A stretch of 64,000 nucleotides of DNA from Reyranella soli. GTDB taxonomy: Bacteria > Pseudomonadota > Alphaproteobacteria > Reyranellales > Reyranellaceae. The position numbers and the translations under genes are program-made. The notes under the pieces are model-generated. The model searched no databases and was not told the origin of the DNA. It saw nothing but the letters and a program-made list of their open reading frames with translations. The DNA is taken from assembly GCF_007992495.1 (NCBI RefSeq), contig NZ_BKAJ01000011.1, forward strand, positions 1 through 64,000, given 5' to 3'. Positions 8,136-16,131 of the stretch are shown in pieces. How positions within the stretch are numbered: position 1 is the stretch's first letter; every line of letters begins with the position of its first letter.

Positions 8136-8645
8136 ATGGCCATGGCATCCCTTCGTTCCGGAACGCGGCTCGCCCAGCTCTCCTTGGGGCGCCGTCTGCT
8201 GCTTGCAGCGCCCGCTGTCTTGATGGCGGGCGGCGCGCTGGCGCAGAGCTCTGAGATCACCTTCAAGAAGTCGTCGCTGGTCGTGGTGACCGCCAGCCGC
8301 GAGATCAAGTTCGACGTCGAGCTGGCGCTGAACGACGCCGAGCGTGCGCGCGGGCTGATGTACCGCGAGAAGCTCGGGCCGTACGACGGCATGCTGTTCG
8401 ACTTCTACCAGGATGCGCCGGTCAGTTTCTGGATGAAGAACACGCTGATCCCGCTCGACATGGTGTTCATCGCCGGTGACGGCACGATCAAGCACGTCCA
8501 CGCCAACGCCACCCCGCTGTCGACCGACGCCATCCCCAGCCAGTTCCCGGTGCGCGCCGTGCTCGAGATCAATGGCGGCAGCGCACGCCTGCTCGGCATC
8601 AAGCCCGGCGACAAGGTCAGGCACCCGATCTTCGGCAACGCTTAA
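8136..8645 (+). CDS. DUF192 family exported protein
   Basis: A 169-aa protein. The N-terminal LGRRLLLAAPAVLMAGGALAQ is a signal peptide, possibly Tat because of the paired Arg. The mature part is a DUF192 domain: VELALNDAERARGLMYREKL, then FWMKNTLIPLDMVFI and HVHANATPLS. The family is widespread, small and beta-rich, without an agreed function. ATG at 8136 is used; ATG at 8142 is as good, and the upstream TTG at 8100 is unlikely. It is divergent from the thiamine transporter operon. Confidence 0.87.
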   Translation: MAMASLRSGTRLAQLSLGRRLLLAAPAVLMAGGALAQSSEITFKKSSLVVVTASREIKFDVELALNDAERARGLMYREKLGPYDGMLFDFYQDAPVSFWMKNTLIPLDMVFIAGDGTIKHVHANATPLSTDAIPSQFPVRAVLEINGGSARLLGIKPGDKVRHPIFGNA

Positions 8646-8655
8646 GAGAGCGCGT

Positions 8656-8703
8656 TCATACTCTTCCGGACCGCCGGCCTCTGGCCGGCTCATGATCATG
8701 AGC
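8656..8703. repeat. Palindromic intergenic element, half copy
   Basis: CTCTTCCGGACCG is followed by the hairpin CCGGCCTCTGGCCGG and then CTCATGATCATGAG. This is the left half of the element seen at 5482-5557; the right outer arm is missing. It separates convergent genes. Confidence 0.65.
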
Positions 8704-8707
8704 TCCC

Positions 8708-9367
8708 TTACCGCTTCAGCGCGCAGGTCATGCCGTCGCCGACCGCGAACAGCGTGAGGTCGACGCGTTCGTCTTTCCTGAGCTTGGCGTTGAGCGCTCG
8801 GATCGCCTCGGTGTCGGCATCCTTGTCGGCGAGGTTGGCGACCGAGCCGCCCCAGATGACGTTGTCGATCAGCACCAGCCCGCCGCGGCGCACCAGCTTC
8901 AGGCAGCGCTCGTAGTAGGCGTCGTAATTGGTCTTGTCGGCATCGATGAAGGCGAGGTCGATCTGGCCGGCGAGGCCCTGGGCCAGCAGCCAGTCGAGCG
9001 TCTTGAGGGCGGGAGCGACGGTGAGCTCGATGCGGCTCTCCAGTCCGGCCTCCTTCCAGTAGCGCTTGCCGATCTGGGTCCATTGCTCGCTGACATCGCA
9101 GCACCAGAGCTTGCCGTCCTCCGGCAGGGCCTCGGCGATGCAGAGTGCCGAATAGCCGGTGAAAGTGCCGACCTCGACCGCGCGCCGCGCCCCGACGGCG
9201 CGGGCCAGCAGGCCGATCTGCTGGCCCTGGTGGGCGGAGATCTGCATGCCGGCGCCCGGCATTTTCGCGGTTTCCTCGCGCAGGCGGCGCTTCAGCGGGC
9301 TGTCGCGCAGCCAGTTGCCGTCGACATAGTCGGCGAGCGCGCCGTCGATCTTTGGCCAACTCTTCAT
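8708..9367 (-). CDS. Class I SAM-dependent O-methyltransferase
   Basis: A 219-aa methyltransferase of the caffeoyl-CoA/catechol O-methyltransferase family (Methyltransf_3). SAM-binding motif I is EVGTFTGYSALCIAEALP near residue 66. The metal-binding segment is FIDADKTNYDAYYE, and IDNVIWGG follows. These members act on small ortho-diphenols or acyl-CoA catechols in the cytoplasm with Mg2+, but the substrate here is unknown. ATG at 9367 is preceded by GAGGTG; the longer TTG start is rejected. Confidence 0.88.
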   Translation of the reverse strand: MKSWPKIDGALADYVDGNWLRDSPLKRRLREETAKMPGAGMQISAHQGQQIGLLARAVGARRAVEVGTFTGYSALCIAEALPEDGKLWCCDVSEQWTQIGKRYWKEAGLESRIELTVAPALKTLDWLLAQGLAGQIDLAFIDADKTNYDAYYERCLKLVRRGGLVLIDNVIWGGSVANLADKDADTEAIRALNAKLRKDERVDLTLFAVGDGMTCALKR

Positions 9368-9430
9368 CGCCACACCTCGATTACCTTGCACATCATCGAC
9401 CCTGCCCGGGCATCACGCCATGTTCCGCCC

Positions 9431-9796
9431 ATGAGCGACATCCAGACCTTCGTCCAGGACTACATCGCCGTGTGGAACGAGCCCGACGCCGGCAAGCGCC
9501 GCCAGCTCATCCGCACACTTTGGCAGGAAGACGCCCATCATCTTGCCCGTACGCTCGAGGCCGTGGGCCACGCCGGCATCGAGAAGCGCGTAACCGACGC
9601 CTACGACAAGTGGGTGAAGGAGAAGGGCAACGTCTTTCGCCTGCAAGGCAGCGTCGACGGCCACCACGACACCGTCAAGCTGCGCTGGGAGATGTTGCCA
9701 GCGGCCGGCGGCGAGGTGATCTCGGTCGGCTTCGACTTCCTGGTGCTGGGCGACGACGGCCGCATCCGCACCGGCTACCAGTTCATTGAAGCCTGA
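9431..9796 (+). CDS. NTF2-like (SnoaL-type) small protein
   Basis: A 121-aa protein with the cone-shaped NTF2-like pattern: FVQDYIAVWNEPDAGKRRQL and TLWQEDAHH at the N-terminus, VGHAGIEKRV in the middle, and FDFLVLGDDGRIRTGYQF at the end. Members may be isomerases, polyketide cyclases or merely binding proteins, and nothing here identifies a substrate. The last 14 bp overlap the end of the convergent DUF2237 gene. Confidence 0.8.
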   Translation: MSDIQTFVQDYIAVWNEPDAGKRRQLIRTLWQEDAHHLARTLEAVGHAGIEKRVTDAYDKWVKEKGNVFRLQGSVDGHHDTVKLRWEMLPAAGGEVISVGFDFLVLGDDGRIRTGYQFIEA

Positions 9797-10190
9797 CGGC
9801 GTACTTCTTCAGCTCGTCGAGCGAGACGACGTGCAGGGTCACGGCGTGCGTGGCCTCGAGCACGACCTGCGGCGCGGCGCCGGCCTCCAGCGCCTCTTTC
9901 CAGCGGCTGGCGCACAGGCACCAGCGGTCGCCTGGCTTCAGCCCGGCGAAGCCGTACTGCGGCATCGGTGTCGAGAGGTCATTGCCCTGGGCCTTGGAGA
10001 AGGCCAGGAACGCGGCCGTCATCACGACACAGACCGTGTGCAGGCCGACATCCTCGCGGCCGGTATTGCAGCAGCCGTCGCGATAGAACCCGGTGACGGG
10101 GTCGATGGAGCAGGGCTGCAGGGCGCCGCCCAGGACGTTGATCGAGGGCGCACGGCCGGGGCGGCCCTGCTCGGGTGTCTGGTCGAACAT
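9783..10190 (-). CDS. DUF2237 family protein
   Basis: A 135-aa conserved protein with the DUF2237 signature: NVLGGALQPCS, GFYRDGCCNTG, DVGLHTVCVVMTAAFLAFSK and the C-terminal GDRWCLCASRWKEA. The many conserved Cys residues (CC, CLC) suggest metal or redox chemistry, but the family has no proven function. ATG at 10190 is chosen over an upstream GTG. Confidence 0.85.
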   Translation of the reverse strand: MFDQTPEQGRPGRAPSINVLGGALQPCSIDPVTGFYRDGCCNTGREDVGLHTVCVVMTAAFLAFSKAQGNDLSTPMPQYGFAGLKPGDRWCLCASRWKEALEAGAAPQVVLEATHAVTLHVVSLDELKKYAVRLQ

Positions 10191-10271
10191 GGCACAGGAT
10201 ACCACCCGGAAATTGCGCTTTCGAGCGGTCCCGGTCGCTGGTAGAAAACCGGCGCCTAAGGGTCATCGCGG

Positions 10272-10348
10272 CGGGGCGTAGCGCAGTCTGGTAGCGCGTC
10301 TGCCTTGGGCGCAGAAGGTCGTCGGTTCAAATCCGGCCGCCCCGACCA
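10272..10348 (+). tRNA. tRNA-Pro (TGG)
   Basis: A 77-nt cloverleaf with acceptor CGGGGCG/CGCCCCG, anticodon loop CTTGGGC giving TGG, T-loop GGTTCAAATCC and an encoded CCA. The C1-G72 pair is typical of tRNA-Pro. Confidence 0.96.
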
Positions 10349-10378
10349 CGCCGCCGCCGCAGGGGAGTATCGACGTTC

Positions 10379-10681
10379 ATGCAGGTTCGCATCTACAAGC
10401 CAGCCAAGACGGCGATGCAATCAGGCCAGCGCAACACCAAGGAATGGCTGCTCGAGAGCGAGCCCGCCCCCAAGGAGATCGATCCGCTGATGGGCTGGAC
10501 CAGCTCGCGCGACACCATGCAGCAGGTGAAGCTCTACTTCGCCACCCTGGAGGAGGCGACGGCCTACGCCAAAAAGGAAGGCTGGCGCTACACCGTCGAG
10601 CTGCCGCATGCACGGCACGTCAGGCCCAAGGCCTACGCCGACAATTTCGCCTACAACCGCGTCGGCCGCTGGACGCACTGA
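10379..10681 (+). CDS. NDUFS4-like ETC complex I subunit
   Basis: A 100-aa protein matching the ETC_C1_NDUFS4 family: VRIYKPAKTAMQSG, WLLESEP, PLMGWTSSRDTMQQVKLYF and the C-terminal ADNFAYNRVGRWTH. In Alphaproteobacteria and mitochondria this is an accessory subunit of NADH:quinone oxidoreductase, at the junction of the N- and Q-modules on the cytoplasmic side. Like most bacterial copies it lies outside the nuo cluster. It follows tRNA-Pro by 30 bp and has AGGGGAG upstream of the ATG. Confidence 0.93.
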   Translation: MQVRIYKPAKTAMQSGQRNTKEWLLESEPAPKEIDPLMGWTSSRDTMQQVKLYFATLEEATAYAKKEGWRYTVELPHARHVRPKAYADNFAYNRVGRWTH

Positions 10682-10685
10682 CCCG

Positions 10686-10740
10686 TGCGCTTTTCCGGTC
10701 AAATCGAACCGCTTGCGGTTCGACTTGACCGGAAAACGCA
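10686..10740. terminator. Long bidirectional hairpin terminator
   Basis: A near-perfect inverted repeat with arms TTTTCCGGTCAA...TCGAACCGC and the complement, a very short loop at 10713-10714, and A/T runs at the outer ends. It fills the gap between the convergent NDUFS4-like and HTH genes and abuts the stop codon of the latter. Confidence 0.8.
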
Positions 10741-10998
10741 TTATCGCCTGGCTGAGGCCCGCGCCACGGCGGCGTCGTAGGCGCTGACGATCTGCGGATC
10801 GAGGTCGGCGATCTTGAGATAGTGCAGGCGTGCAGCTTCCCGCAGCGCCTTCCATGAGTCCGCCGGCACGATGGCGCGGCCGGCGAGCCACTCGGCGATC
10901 GTGCCCGGCGACTGCTTCAAGGCCGCGGCCATCGGCTCCTGCCAGGCCGGACCCCAGATCGTCTGGCCGACCTTGGCCAGCAATGCCTGATCGCTCAT
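10741..10998 (-). CDS. Small helix-turn-helix-like hypothetical protein
   Basis: An 85-aa protein. The segment MAAALKQSPGTIAEWLAGRA (about residues 23-42) followed by IVPADSWKALREA resembles a short HTH of the kind found in small alphaproteobacterial proteins. DNA binding is inferred from the pattern and has not been shown. It begins only 7 bp after the stop codon of the methyltransferase gene on the same strand, so the two are probably cotranscribed. Confidence 0.65.
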   Translation of the reverse strand: MSDQALLAKVGQTIWGPAWQEPMAAALKQSPGTIAEWLAGRAIVPADSWKALREAARLHYLKIADLDPQIVSAYDAAVARASARR

Positions 10999-11005
10999 CT
11001 CAACC

Positions 11006-12073
11006 TCACTTTGGCCCCGCGAGCGGCTGCGGCACATCGGTCAAGGACAGCGGTGCCGCTGCGGCATCGGCTTGCCAGGAAACATCGATCTCGAAGGTGT
11101 ACCTGTCCGGTTCAGCGACTTCGGGCCGGGAAGGTTGCTCGAAGCGATGTACGAGCGACGACGGCTCGCCGCGCAAATCGATCCGCACGCTGCCGCGCGT
11201 CTTGCCCTCGGCGATGTCGTGGGAACCCACCGAAAAGCTTCGAAAGGTCACCAGATAATGCAGCGTCCCGCTGGTGACCTGGGCCGGCAGGCCGAGCGCG
11301 AACCCGGCCAGCGACGGTCCGCTTGCCGCGGCCTGTCCCCAGGATCTCGGCGCCTCCGAGATCGACAGGAACTGCGGCGATCTCAGCATGAGGAAAGTCG
11401 TCCTCGACGCCGAGGACCGGTCCGGATCGAAGGGTTTCGACGGATCGTAGGAAGCGATGCCGTCGCCCATCTCGATCCACCCGGGATTCTTGGCCAGGAA
11501 GTCGCGCGCGGCATGGAAGGGGCCGGACTGGTCGACGTTGTCGAGGATGACGATCCCGCCGGGCCGCAGTCGCCGGGCGGCCATCAGCAGATCGAACAGC
11601 GCGAACTCGTAGTCATGGTTGCCGTCGACCAGGGCGAGGTCGATCAGGAGTCCCCGCCGTTCCAGCTCGAGGAAGAACTCCATCGACATCAGCGGATGGA
11701 AGTGCACGATCTTCTGCAGCTCGGCCGGCCAGGCCGCGAAAATCGGCGGGCAGCGGTCGGCACCGAAAGGGTCGGTGGTGTGCACGACGCCGCTGCCATT
11801 GCGCCACAGCGCCCGAGCCAGGACCTCAGTCGTGCCGCCAAACAGGGTGCCGACTTCGACCACGACTTCGGGCCGCAGGCTGCGGATCAGCGAGTAGAGG
11901 ATCGCCCGCGATTCGTCGCTGATAAAGGAGCGGGCAGGGTAGTCCTTGAAGTAGCGCAGGACGTGCTTCGGGAAGGCGGTGTTGCCCCGCATCTTGGCGA
12001 GCAGAGCCAATGGCTTGTCGTCCGGATCTTCGCCGGGGATGGGCTGAAGGGGCCTAAAATTCGAGGCGAGCAT
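11006..12073 (-). CDS. Class I SAM-dependent methyltransferase with C-terminal extension
   Basis: A 355-aa protein. Residues about 60-215 form a Rossmann methyltransferase domain: VVVEVGTLFGGTTEVLARAL (SAM site), DLALVDGNHDYEFALFDLL and GGIVILDNVDQSG. This resembles the Methyltransf_24 type found in sugar- or cell-surface-modifying enzymes. The last 120 residues form an uncharacterised domain that reads as beta-rich. ATG at 12073 has AGGTAGG upstream. Substrate unknown. Confidence 0.8.
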   Translation of the reverse strand: MLASNFRPLQPIPGEDPDDKPLALLAKMRGNTAFPKHVLRYFKDYPARSFISDESRAILYSLIRSLRPEVVVEVGTLFGGTTEVLARALWRNGSGVVHTTDPFGADRCPPIFAAWPAELQKIVHFHPLMSMEFFLELERRGLLIDLALVDGNHDYEFALFDLLMAARRLRPGGIVILDNVDQSGPFHAARDFLAKNPGWIEMGDGIASYDPSKPFDPDRSSASRTTFLMLRSPQFLSISEAPRSWGQAAASGPSLAGFALGLPAQVTSGTLHYLVTFRSFSVGSHDIAEGKTRGSVRIDLRGEPSSLVHRFEQPSRPEVAEPDRYTFEIDVSWQADAAAAPLSLTDVPQPLAGPK

Positions 12074-12177
12074 CAAACCTACCTGAAAAACGCGACGATC
12101 TGCTATGGCCGGACCCAAGCGCGCGGTCAAATTGCCGGCCGTGATCCGTGTTATTGTCGTGTCGGCCCAATGGGTCT

Positions 12178-12254
12178 GCGCCCGTAGCTCAGGGGATTAG
12201 AGCAACCGCCTTCTAAGCGGTAGGTCGCTGGTTCGAATCCAGCCGGGCGCGCCA
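12178..12254 (+). tRNA. tRNA-Arg (TCT)
   Basis: A 77-nt cloverleaf with acceptor GCGCCCG/CGGGCGC, anticodon arm ACCGC-CTTCTAA-GCGGT giving TCT, T-arm GGTTCGAATCC and an encoded CCA. It lies immediately upstream of the iron-uptake operon. Confidence 0.96.
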
Positions 12255-12307
12255 ATTCTTCCCGTGGAGACTGCAGCAGGTGTGTATTTTTGCTTTGCAG
12301 TTCTAGT

Positions 12308-12353
12308 TGCAAATAATTCTCACTTCCCAATAAAGTCATGATAATGACTCGCA
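12308..12353 (+). promoter_or_regulatory. Two tandem Fur-box-like sites
   Basis: TGCAAATAATTCTCA (12308-12322) and TGATAATGACTCGCA (12339-12353) each match 11 of 14 arm positions of the 7-1-7 Fur consensus TGATAAT-N-ATTATCA. Their centres are 31 bp apart, about three helical turns. They lie 44-90 bp upstream of the TonB-dependent receptor start and suggest iron repression of the whole operon. Confidence 0.6.
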
Positions 12354-12396
12354 TTCGCTGATTTTCGTTCGACGAGTGCTCTGGGGAGAAGTTGAC

Positions 12397-14691
12397 GTGA
12401 CGCGTACCATTTCCGCGACGACTGCCATGGCTGGACTGCTGTTCGCTTCCGGGGCGATGGCGCAACAGCCGCCCGATCAGAACGCGCAGGGCCCGGCGCC
12501 GACGCCCCCACCGCCCGACCAGAATCCTGCCGCCCCGACCGCGGCGCCGGCCACCATGCAGCCCGTCACCGTGACCGGCTCGCGCCCCAGCGAGGATTTC
12601 CAAACCACGCGCGGGTCGATCTTCCGCATGGGCGCCGAGAATCTGATGGACGTGCCGCAGACGGTGATCGTCATCAACCGCGCGCTGATGAACTCGCAGG
12701 CGGCGACGACACTCGACCAGGCGGTGCGCAACGTGCCGGGCGTCACCATCGGCTCGGCCGAGGGCGGCACGATCGGCAACAACATCAACCTCAACGGCTT
12801 CTCGGCGCGCACCGACATCTACCTCGACGGCATGCGCGACCGCGCCCAGTACTATCGCGACACGTTTGCCCTAGAGGCGATCGAGGTCCTGATGGGCCCG
12901 TCCTCGATGCTGTTCGGCCGCGGCTCGACCGGTGGCGTCATCAACCAGGTGACCAAGAAGCCCGGGCTCAAGCAGGCGACCGAGCTCAGCGGGCAGGTGA
13001 CGACCAACGGCCTCATCCGCAGCACGGCCGACGTCAACACGCCGTTCGGCGAGAACAACGCGGCGCGCGTCAACGGCATGTTCCAGTGGGGCAAGGCCAC
13101 GACCATCGACAACACGAACGTCCTGGACTTCGGCCTGGCGCCGTCGGTCAAGCTCGGCATCGGTACGCCGACCGAGATCACGCTGGGCGCGATCCTGCAA
13201 CATCGCAAGGACCAGGTTAACTACGGCGTGCCACCGCTCAACGGCTTCCCGATCAACGTGCCGCGCAACGTCAACTACGGCCTGTCCGACGACTACACCG
13301 AGCAGGACGTCATCCAGCTCAACGCCACGGTCGAGCACAAGTTCAACCCGAACTTCAGGGCGCGCAACCAGTCGGAGTTCCTGTGGGTCAACACGTCGGT
13401 GCGCCAGACGTCCGGCGCCTTCGTCGGCACTCTCGGCTCCAACTTCGGCTTCGTCCAGGCCACCAACGGACCAGGCAATACGCCCTACAGCGGTGCGCCG
13501 CTGAACCAGCTCTACATTCGCCAGATCAGTCGCGACCGAAACATCAACGACATCACCTTCGAGAACCAGTCCGAGCTCGAGGCCAAGTTCAAGACCGGAG
13601 AGTTCGGCCATCTGCTGCTGATGGGCGTGGACCTCAACTACGAGTCCTATACGAACAAGACCTACACCCGTAACGGCTCCTGCAACGGCATCGCGCTGGT
13701 GGCGGGCTCGGTGGGCTGCACGCCCGCGGGCTATACCGTCGGGGGCGGAACTCCGGGCAACTCGCCGGAAATCCCCGGCAACTATGCTTCCTCGTCGGCC
13801 TGGGGATTCGGCGCCTACTTCAACGACACGATCGAGGTGACGCCCTGGCTGAAGCTGGTCGCCGGCTTGCGCTGGGACGTCTATGGGGCGCAGGTCGGCA
13901 ACTCGATCAATTCGGCAAACACCGTCGGCAACACCACGACGCCCTACCTGTTCCAGACCGACTTCTTCACCAGCAAGCGCGGCGGCGTCATCATCGAGCC
14001 GACGCGCCAGCAGTCGTACTACGTCTCCTACAGCACGTCGTTCAATCCCTCGCTCGAGCAGCTCACCTCGACGACCGGCACGCAGACGCTGCCGCCGGAG
14101 AACAACGAAGGCTTCGAGGCCGGCGCGAAGTACGAGTTCCTGAACGGCAACCTGTCGCTGAACGGCGCGATCTTCCAGATCACCAAGTACAATGCGCGCA
14201 CCCAGAACGCCGACGGCACCTTCACGCCGACAGGCACGGTGCAGGTACAGGGCGCGCGCGTCGGCGCCGCCGGCCGGATCACGCCGGAATGGCAGGTCTT
14301 CGGCGGCTACGCCTATCTCAACGCCCGCATCATCCAGGGCATCACGAACATCGGCGGCGTCGGCAATACGACCGGCAACGTGCCGCTCAACACGCCCAAG
14401 GACTCGGGCAACATCTGGACGACCTACACGATCAAGGACACCTATGAGATCGGCGGCGGCATGTTCTATGTCGGCCAGCGCTACGCCAACAACCAGAACA
14501 CCGTGCAGGTGCCGGAGTATTTCCGCTTCGACGCGACAGCGGCCTACAAGGCGCCGACCTGGGAGCTGCGCGCCAACGTCTTCAACGTCTTCAACACGAT
14601 GTACTACGACTCGTTGATGGCGTCGGACGGCGGCCGTGCCGTGCCGGGCACTGGCCTGACCGGCCTGCTCACCTTCACCTACCGCATGTGA
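12397..14691 (+). CDS. TonB-dependent siderophore receptor
   Basis: A 764-aa outer-membrane receptor. The GTG start at 12397 has GGGGAG 8 bp upstream. The signal peptide ends in GAMAQ (about residue 23), followed by a Pro-rich stretch and a TonB-box-like MQPVTVTGSR. The plug domain (NLMDVPQTVIVINRALMNSQ through GPSSMLFGRGSTGGVINQVT) leads into a 22-strand-type barrel that ends in the usual aromatic residue (LTGLLTFTYRM, near-terminal YRM). The plug motifs are of the ferrichrome/catecholate siderophore type. It heads an operon with PiuC, a PepSY protein and TonB-ExbBD, behind Fur-like boxes. The specific siderophore cannot be deduced. Confidence 0.95.
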   Translation: MTRTISATTAMAGLLFASGAMAQQPPDQNAQGPAPTPPPPDQNPAAPTAAPATMQPVTVTGSRPSEDFQTTRGSIFRMGAENLMDVPQTVIVINRALMNSQAATTLDQAVRNVPGVTIGSAEGGTIGNNINLNGFSARTDIYLDGMRDRAQYYRDTFALEAIEVLMGPSSMLFGRGSTGGVINQVTKKPGLKQATELSGQVTTNGLIRSTADVNTPFGENNAARVNGMFQWGKATTIDNTNVLDFGLAPSVKLGIGTPTEITLGAILQHRKDQVNYGVPPLNGFPINVPRNVNYGLSDDYTEQDVIQLNATVEHKFNPNFRARNQSEFLWVNTSVRQTSGAFVGTLGSNFGFVQATNGPGNTPYSGAPLNQLYIRQISRDRNINDITFENQSELEAKFKTGEFGHLLLMGVDLNYESYTNKTYTRNGSCNGIALVAGSVGCTPAGYTVGGGTPGNSPEIPGNYASSSAWGFGAYFNDTIEVTPWLKLVAGLRWDVYGAQVGNSINSANTVGNTTTPYLFQTDFFTSKRGGVIIEPTRQQSYYVSYSTSFNPSLEQLTSTTGTQTLPPENNEGFEAGAKYEFLNGNLSLNGAIFQITKYNARTQNADGTFTPTGTVQVQGARVGAAGRITPEWQVFGGYAYLNARIIQGITNIGGVGNTTGNVPLNTPKDSGNIWTTYTIKDTYEIGGGMFYVGQRYANNQNTVQVPEYFRFDATAAYKAPTWELRANVFNVFNTMYYDSLMASDGGRAVPGTGLTGLLTFTYRM

Positions 14692-14710
14692 GCGAGGCGG
14701 TTGGTCGATC

Positions 14711-15397
14711 ATGCTGGTCTGCATTCCCAACGTTCTCGACGCCGGGCAGCTCGTCAGCCTGCGCGCTCGGCTCGACGGGGCCAATGAAGCGTGGGTCGAC
14801 GGGCGCGTGACCGCGGGCTACCAGGGCGCGCCCGTCAAGTTCAACCAGCAGATCGACGAGGCGTCCGACGTGGCGCTGGCCTGCCAGCGCATCGTCGTCA
14901 ACGCGCTCGAGATCAATCCGCTGTTCATCAGCGCCGTTCTGCCCAACGTCATCTATCCGCCGATGTTCAATCGCTACGGCCAAGGCATGAAGTTCGGCGC
15001 CCATGTCGACGGCAGCGTGCGCATCCATCCGCACAACGGTGCCAAGCTGCGCACCGACGTGTCGGCGACGCTCTTCCTCACCAACCCTGACGAGTACGAC
15101 GGCGGCGAGCTCGAGGTCGAGGACACCTATGGCCGACACAGCGTGAAGCTGCCGGCCGGCAGCATGGTCGTCTATCCCGCGACCAGCCTGCACCAGGTGA
15201 CGCCGATCACGCGGGGCGTCCGCACCTCGTGCTTCTTCTGGGTGCAGAGCCTGATCCGCGATGAGACGCAGCGTGGCGTCCTTTATCAGATGGACGAGGC
15301 GATCCAGCGCCTCAACCAGACCAATGCCGACGAGCTCGCGCGACGATCGTTGATCGGCTGCTATCACAACCTCGTCAGGATATGGAGCGAGACCTGA
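14711..15397 (+). CDS. PKHD-type Fe(II)/2-oxoglutarate hydroxylase (PiuC/YbiX-like)
   Basis: A 228-aa dioxygenase, the usual length for this family. The iron ligands are HVD in FGAHVDGSVRIH and the distal His in ATSLHQVTP; the 2-oxoglutarate Arg is in TRGVRTSCFFW. PiuC/YbiX proteins are regularly encoded next to TonB-dependent siderophore receptors and are thought to modify the siderophore or receptor substrate, although the reaction is not settled. It begins 19 bp after the receptor gene and overlaps the next gene by TGATG. Confidence 0.93.
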   Translation: MLVCIPNVLDAGQLVSLRARLDGANEAWVDGRVTAGYQGAPVKFNQQIDEASDVALACQRIVVNALEINPLFISAVLPNVIYPPMFNRYGQGMKFGAHVDGSVRIHPHNGAKLRTDVSATLFLTNPDEYDGGELEVEDTYGRHSVKLPAGSMVVYPATSLHQVTPITRGVRTSCFFWVQSLIRDETQRGVLYQMDEAIQRLNQTNADELARRSLIGCYHNLVRIWSET

Positions 15398-16122
15398 TGG
15401 CTGAAGCCGCCGCCACAGCCCTGACGAGCAACCGGGTGAACCGAAGGCTGGCCTTCGTGCGCTGGGTGCGGCGCACCCATGGCTGGTTCGGCCTGTGGGG
15501 CGCGCTGCTCGGCCTGATGGCCGGCACCAGCGGCATCTGGCTCAACCATCGCAGCGTCATGAAGCTGGAACTGCCCGACCAGCAGCAGAGCAGCACGCAA
15601 ATCCCGTTGCCCGACCCGAGGCCGGAGACGGCCAACGCCATGGCAGCCTGGCTGCAGGGCGTTCTCAAGGCCGATCGTCCGGCAAACAACATACGGGTCG
15701 AGCGTTCGCGGCCTGTTCCCTGGGCGGAGCGAGGCGGCCCTGAGAGAAGTGGCTCCGAGCGGAGTGGCCCCGAGCGGAGTGGAGAGGGCAGGCCCGCCAT
15801 GCAGCCCGAGCGCTGGACCTTCGCTTTCGGCGGCCCCAACAAGGTGATGCAGGTCGAGTACTGGGTCGGCAACCGGTCGGCCAGCGTGCGCACCACGCAG
15901 AACGGGTTCATCGCCACGCTCACGAATCTTCACAAGGGCACGACCATGCCGGCGCCGTGGATCCTGCTGATCGACACGTTGGCCGGCGCCATGATCTTCT
16001 TGTCGATCAGCGGCACTATTCTATGGTGGGAGACCCATCGGCGACGACTTGCAGGGATCGTGATCTTTGGCATTTCTGTGATCGTGACGGCGGCCCTTGC
16101 GATGTCGCCGCTGCAATGGTGA
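15397..16122 (+). CDS. PepSY-associated membrane protein
   Basis: A 241-aa inner-membrane protein. The N-terminal TM (GLWGALLGLMAGTSGIWLNH, about residues 34-53) carries the family's WLNHR motif. Two C-terminal TMs follow (LLIDTLAGAMIFLSISGTIL, then IVIFGISVIVTAALAM), so the middle is periplasmic. This PepSY-TM-like type often accompanies siderophore receptors and may act as or with a periplasmic iron reductase. The start ATG overlaps the preceding stop. A three-copy 15-bp repeat at 15741-15785 adds PERSG/SERSG/PERSG to the periplasmic part, in frame. Confidence 0.85.
   Translation: MAEAAATALTSNRVNRRLAFVRWVRRTHGWFGLWGALLGLMAGTSGIWLNHRSVMKLELPDQQQSSTQIPLPDPRPETANAMAAWLQGVLKADRPANNIRVERSRPVPWAERGGPERSGSERSGPERSGEGRPAMQPERWTFAFGGPNKVMQVEYWVGNRSASVRTTQNGFIATLTNLHKGTTMPAPWILLIDTLAGAMIFLSISGTILWWETHRRRLAGIVIFGISVIVTAALAMSPLQW
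15741..15785 (+). repeat. 15-bp tandem repeat inside the PepSY gene
   Basis: Three head-to-tail copies of a 15-bp unit (TGAGAGAAGTGGCTC, CGAGCGGAGTGGCCC, CGAGCGGAGTGGAGA), encoding a PERSG-type pentapeptide repeat. The length is a multiple of three, so the frame is kept when copy number changes. Confidence 0.8.
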
Positions 16123-16131
16123 TAAGGCCTC

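Noticed and set aside
12871-14784. 637-codon open frame antisense to the TonB-dependent receptor
   Set aside because: Its translation is rich in Arg, Asp, Val and Gly without any domain pattern. It is the usual by-product of high-GC codon bias opposite a real gene.
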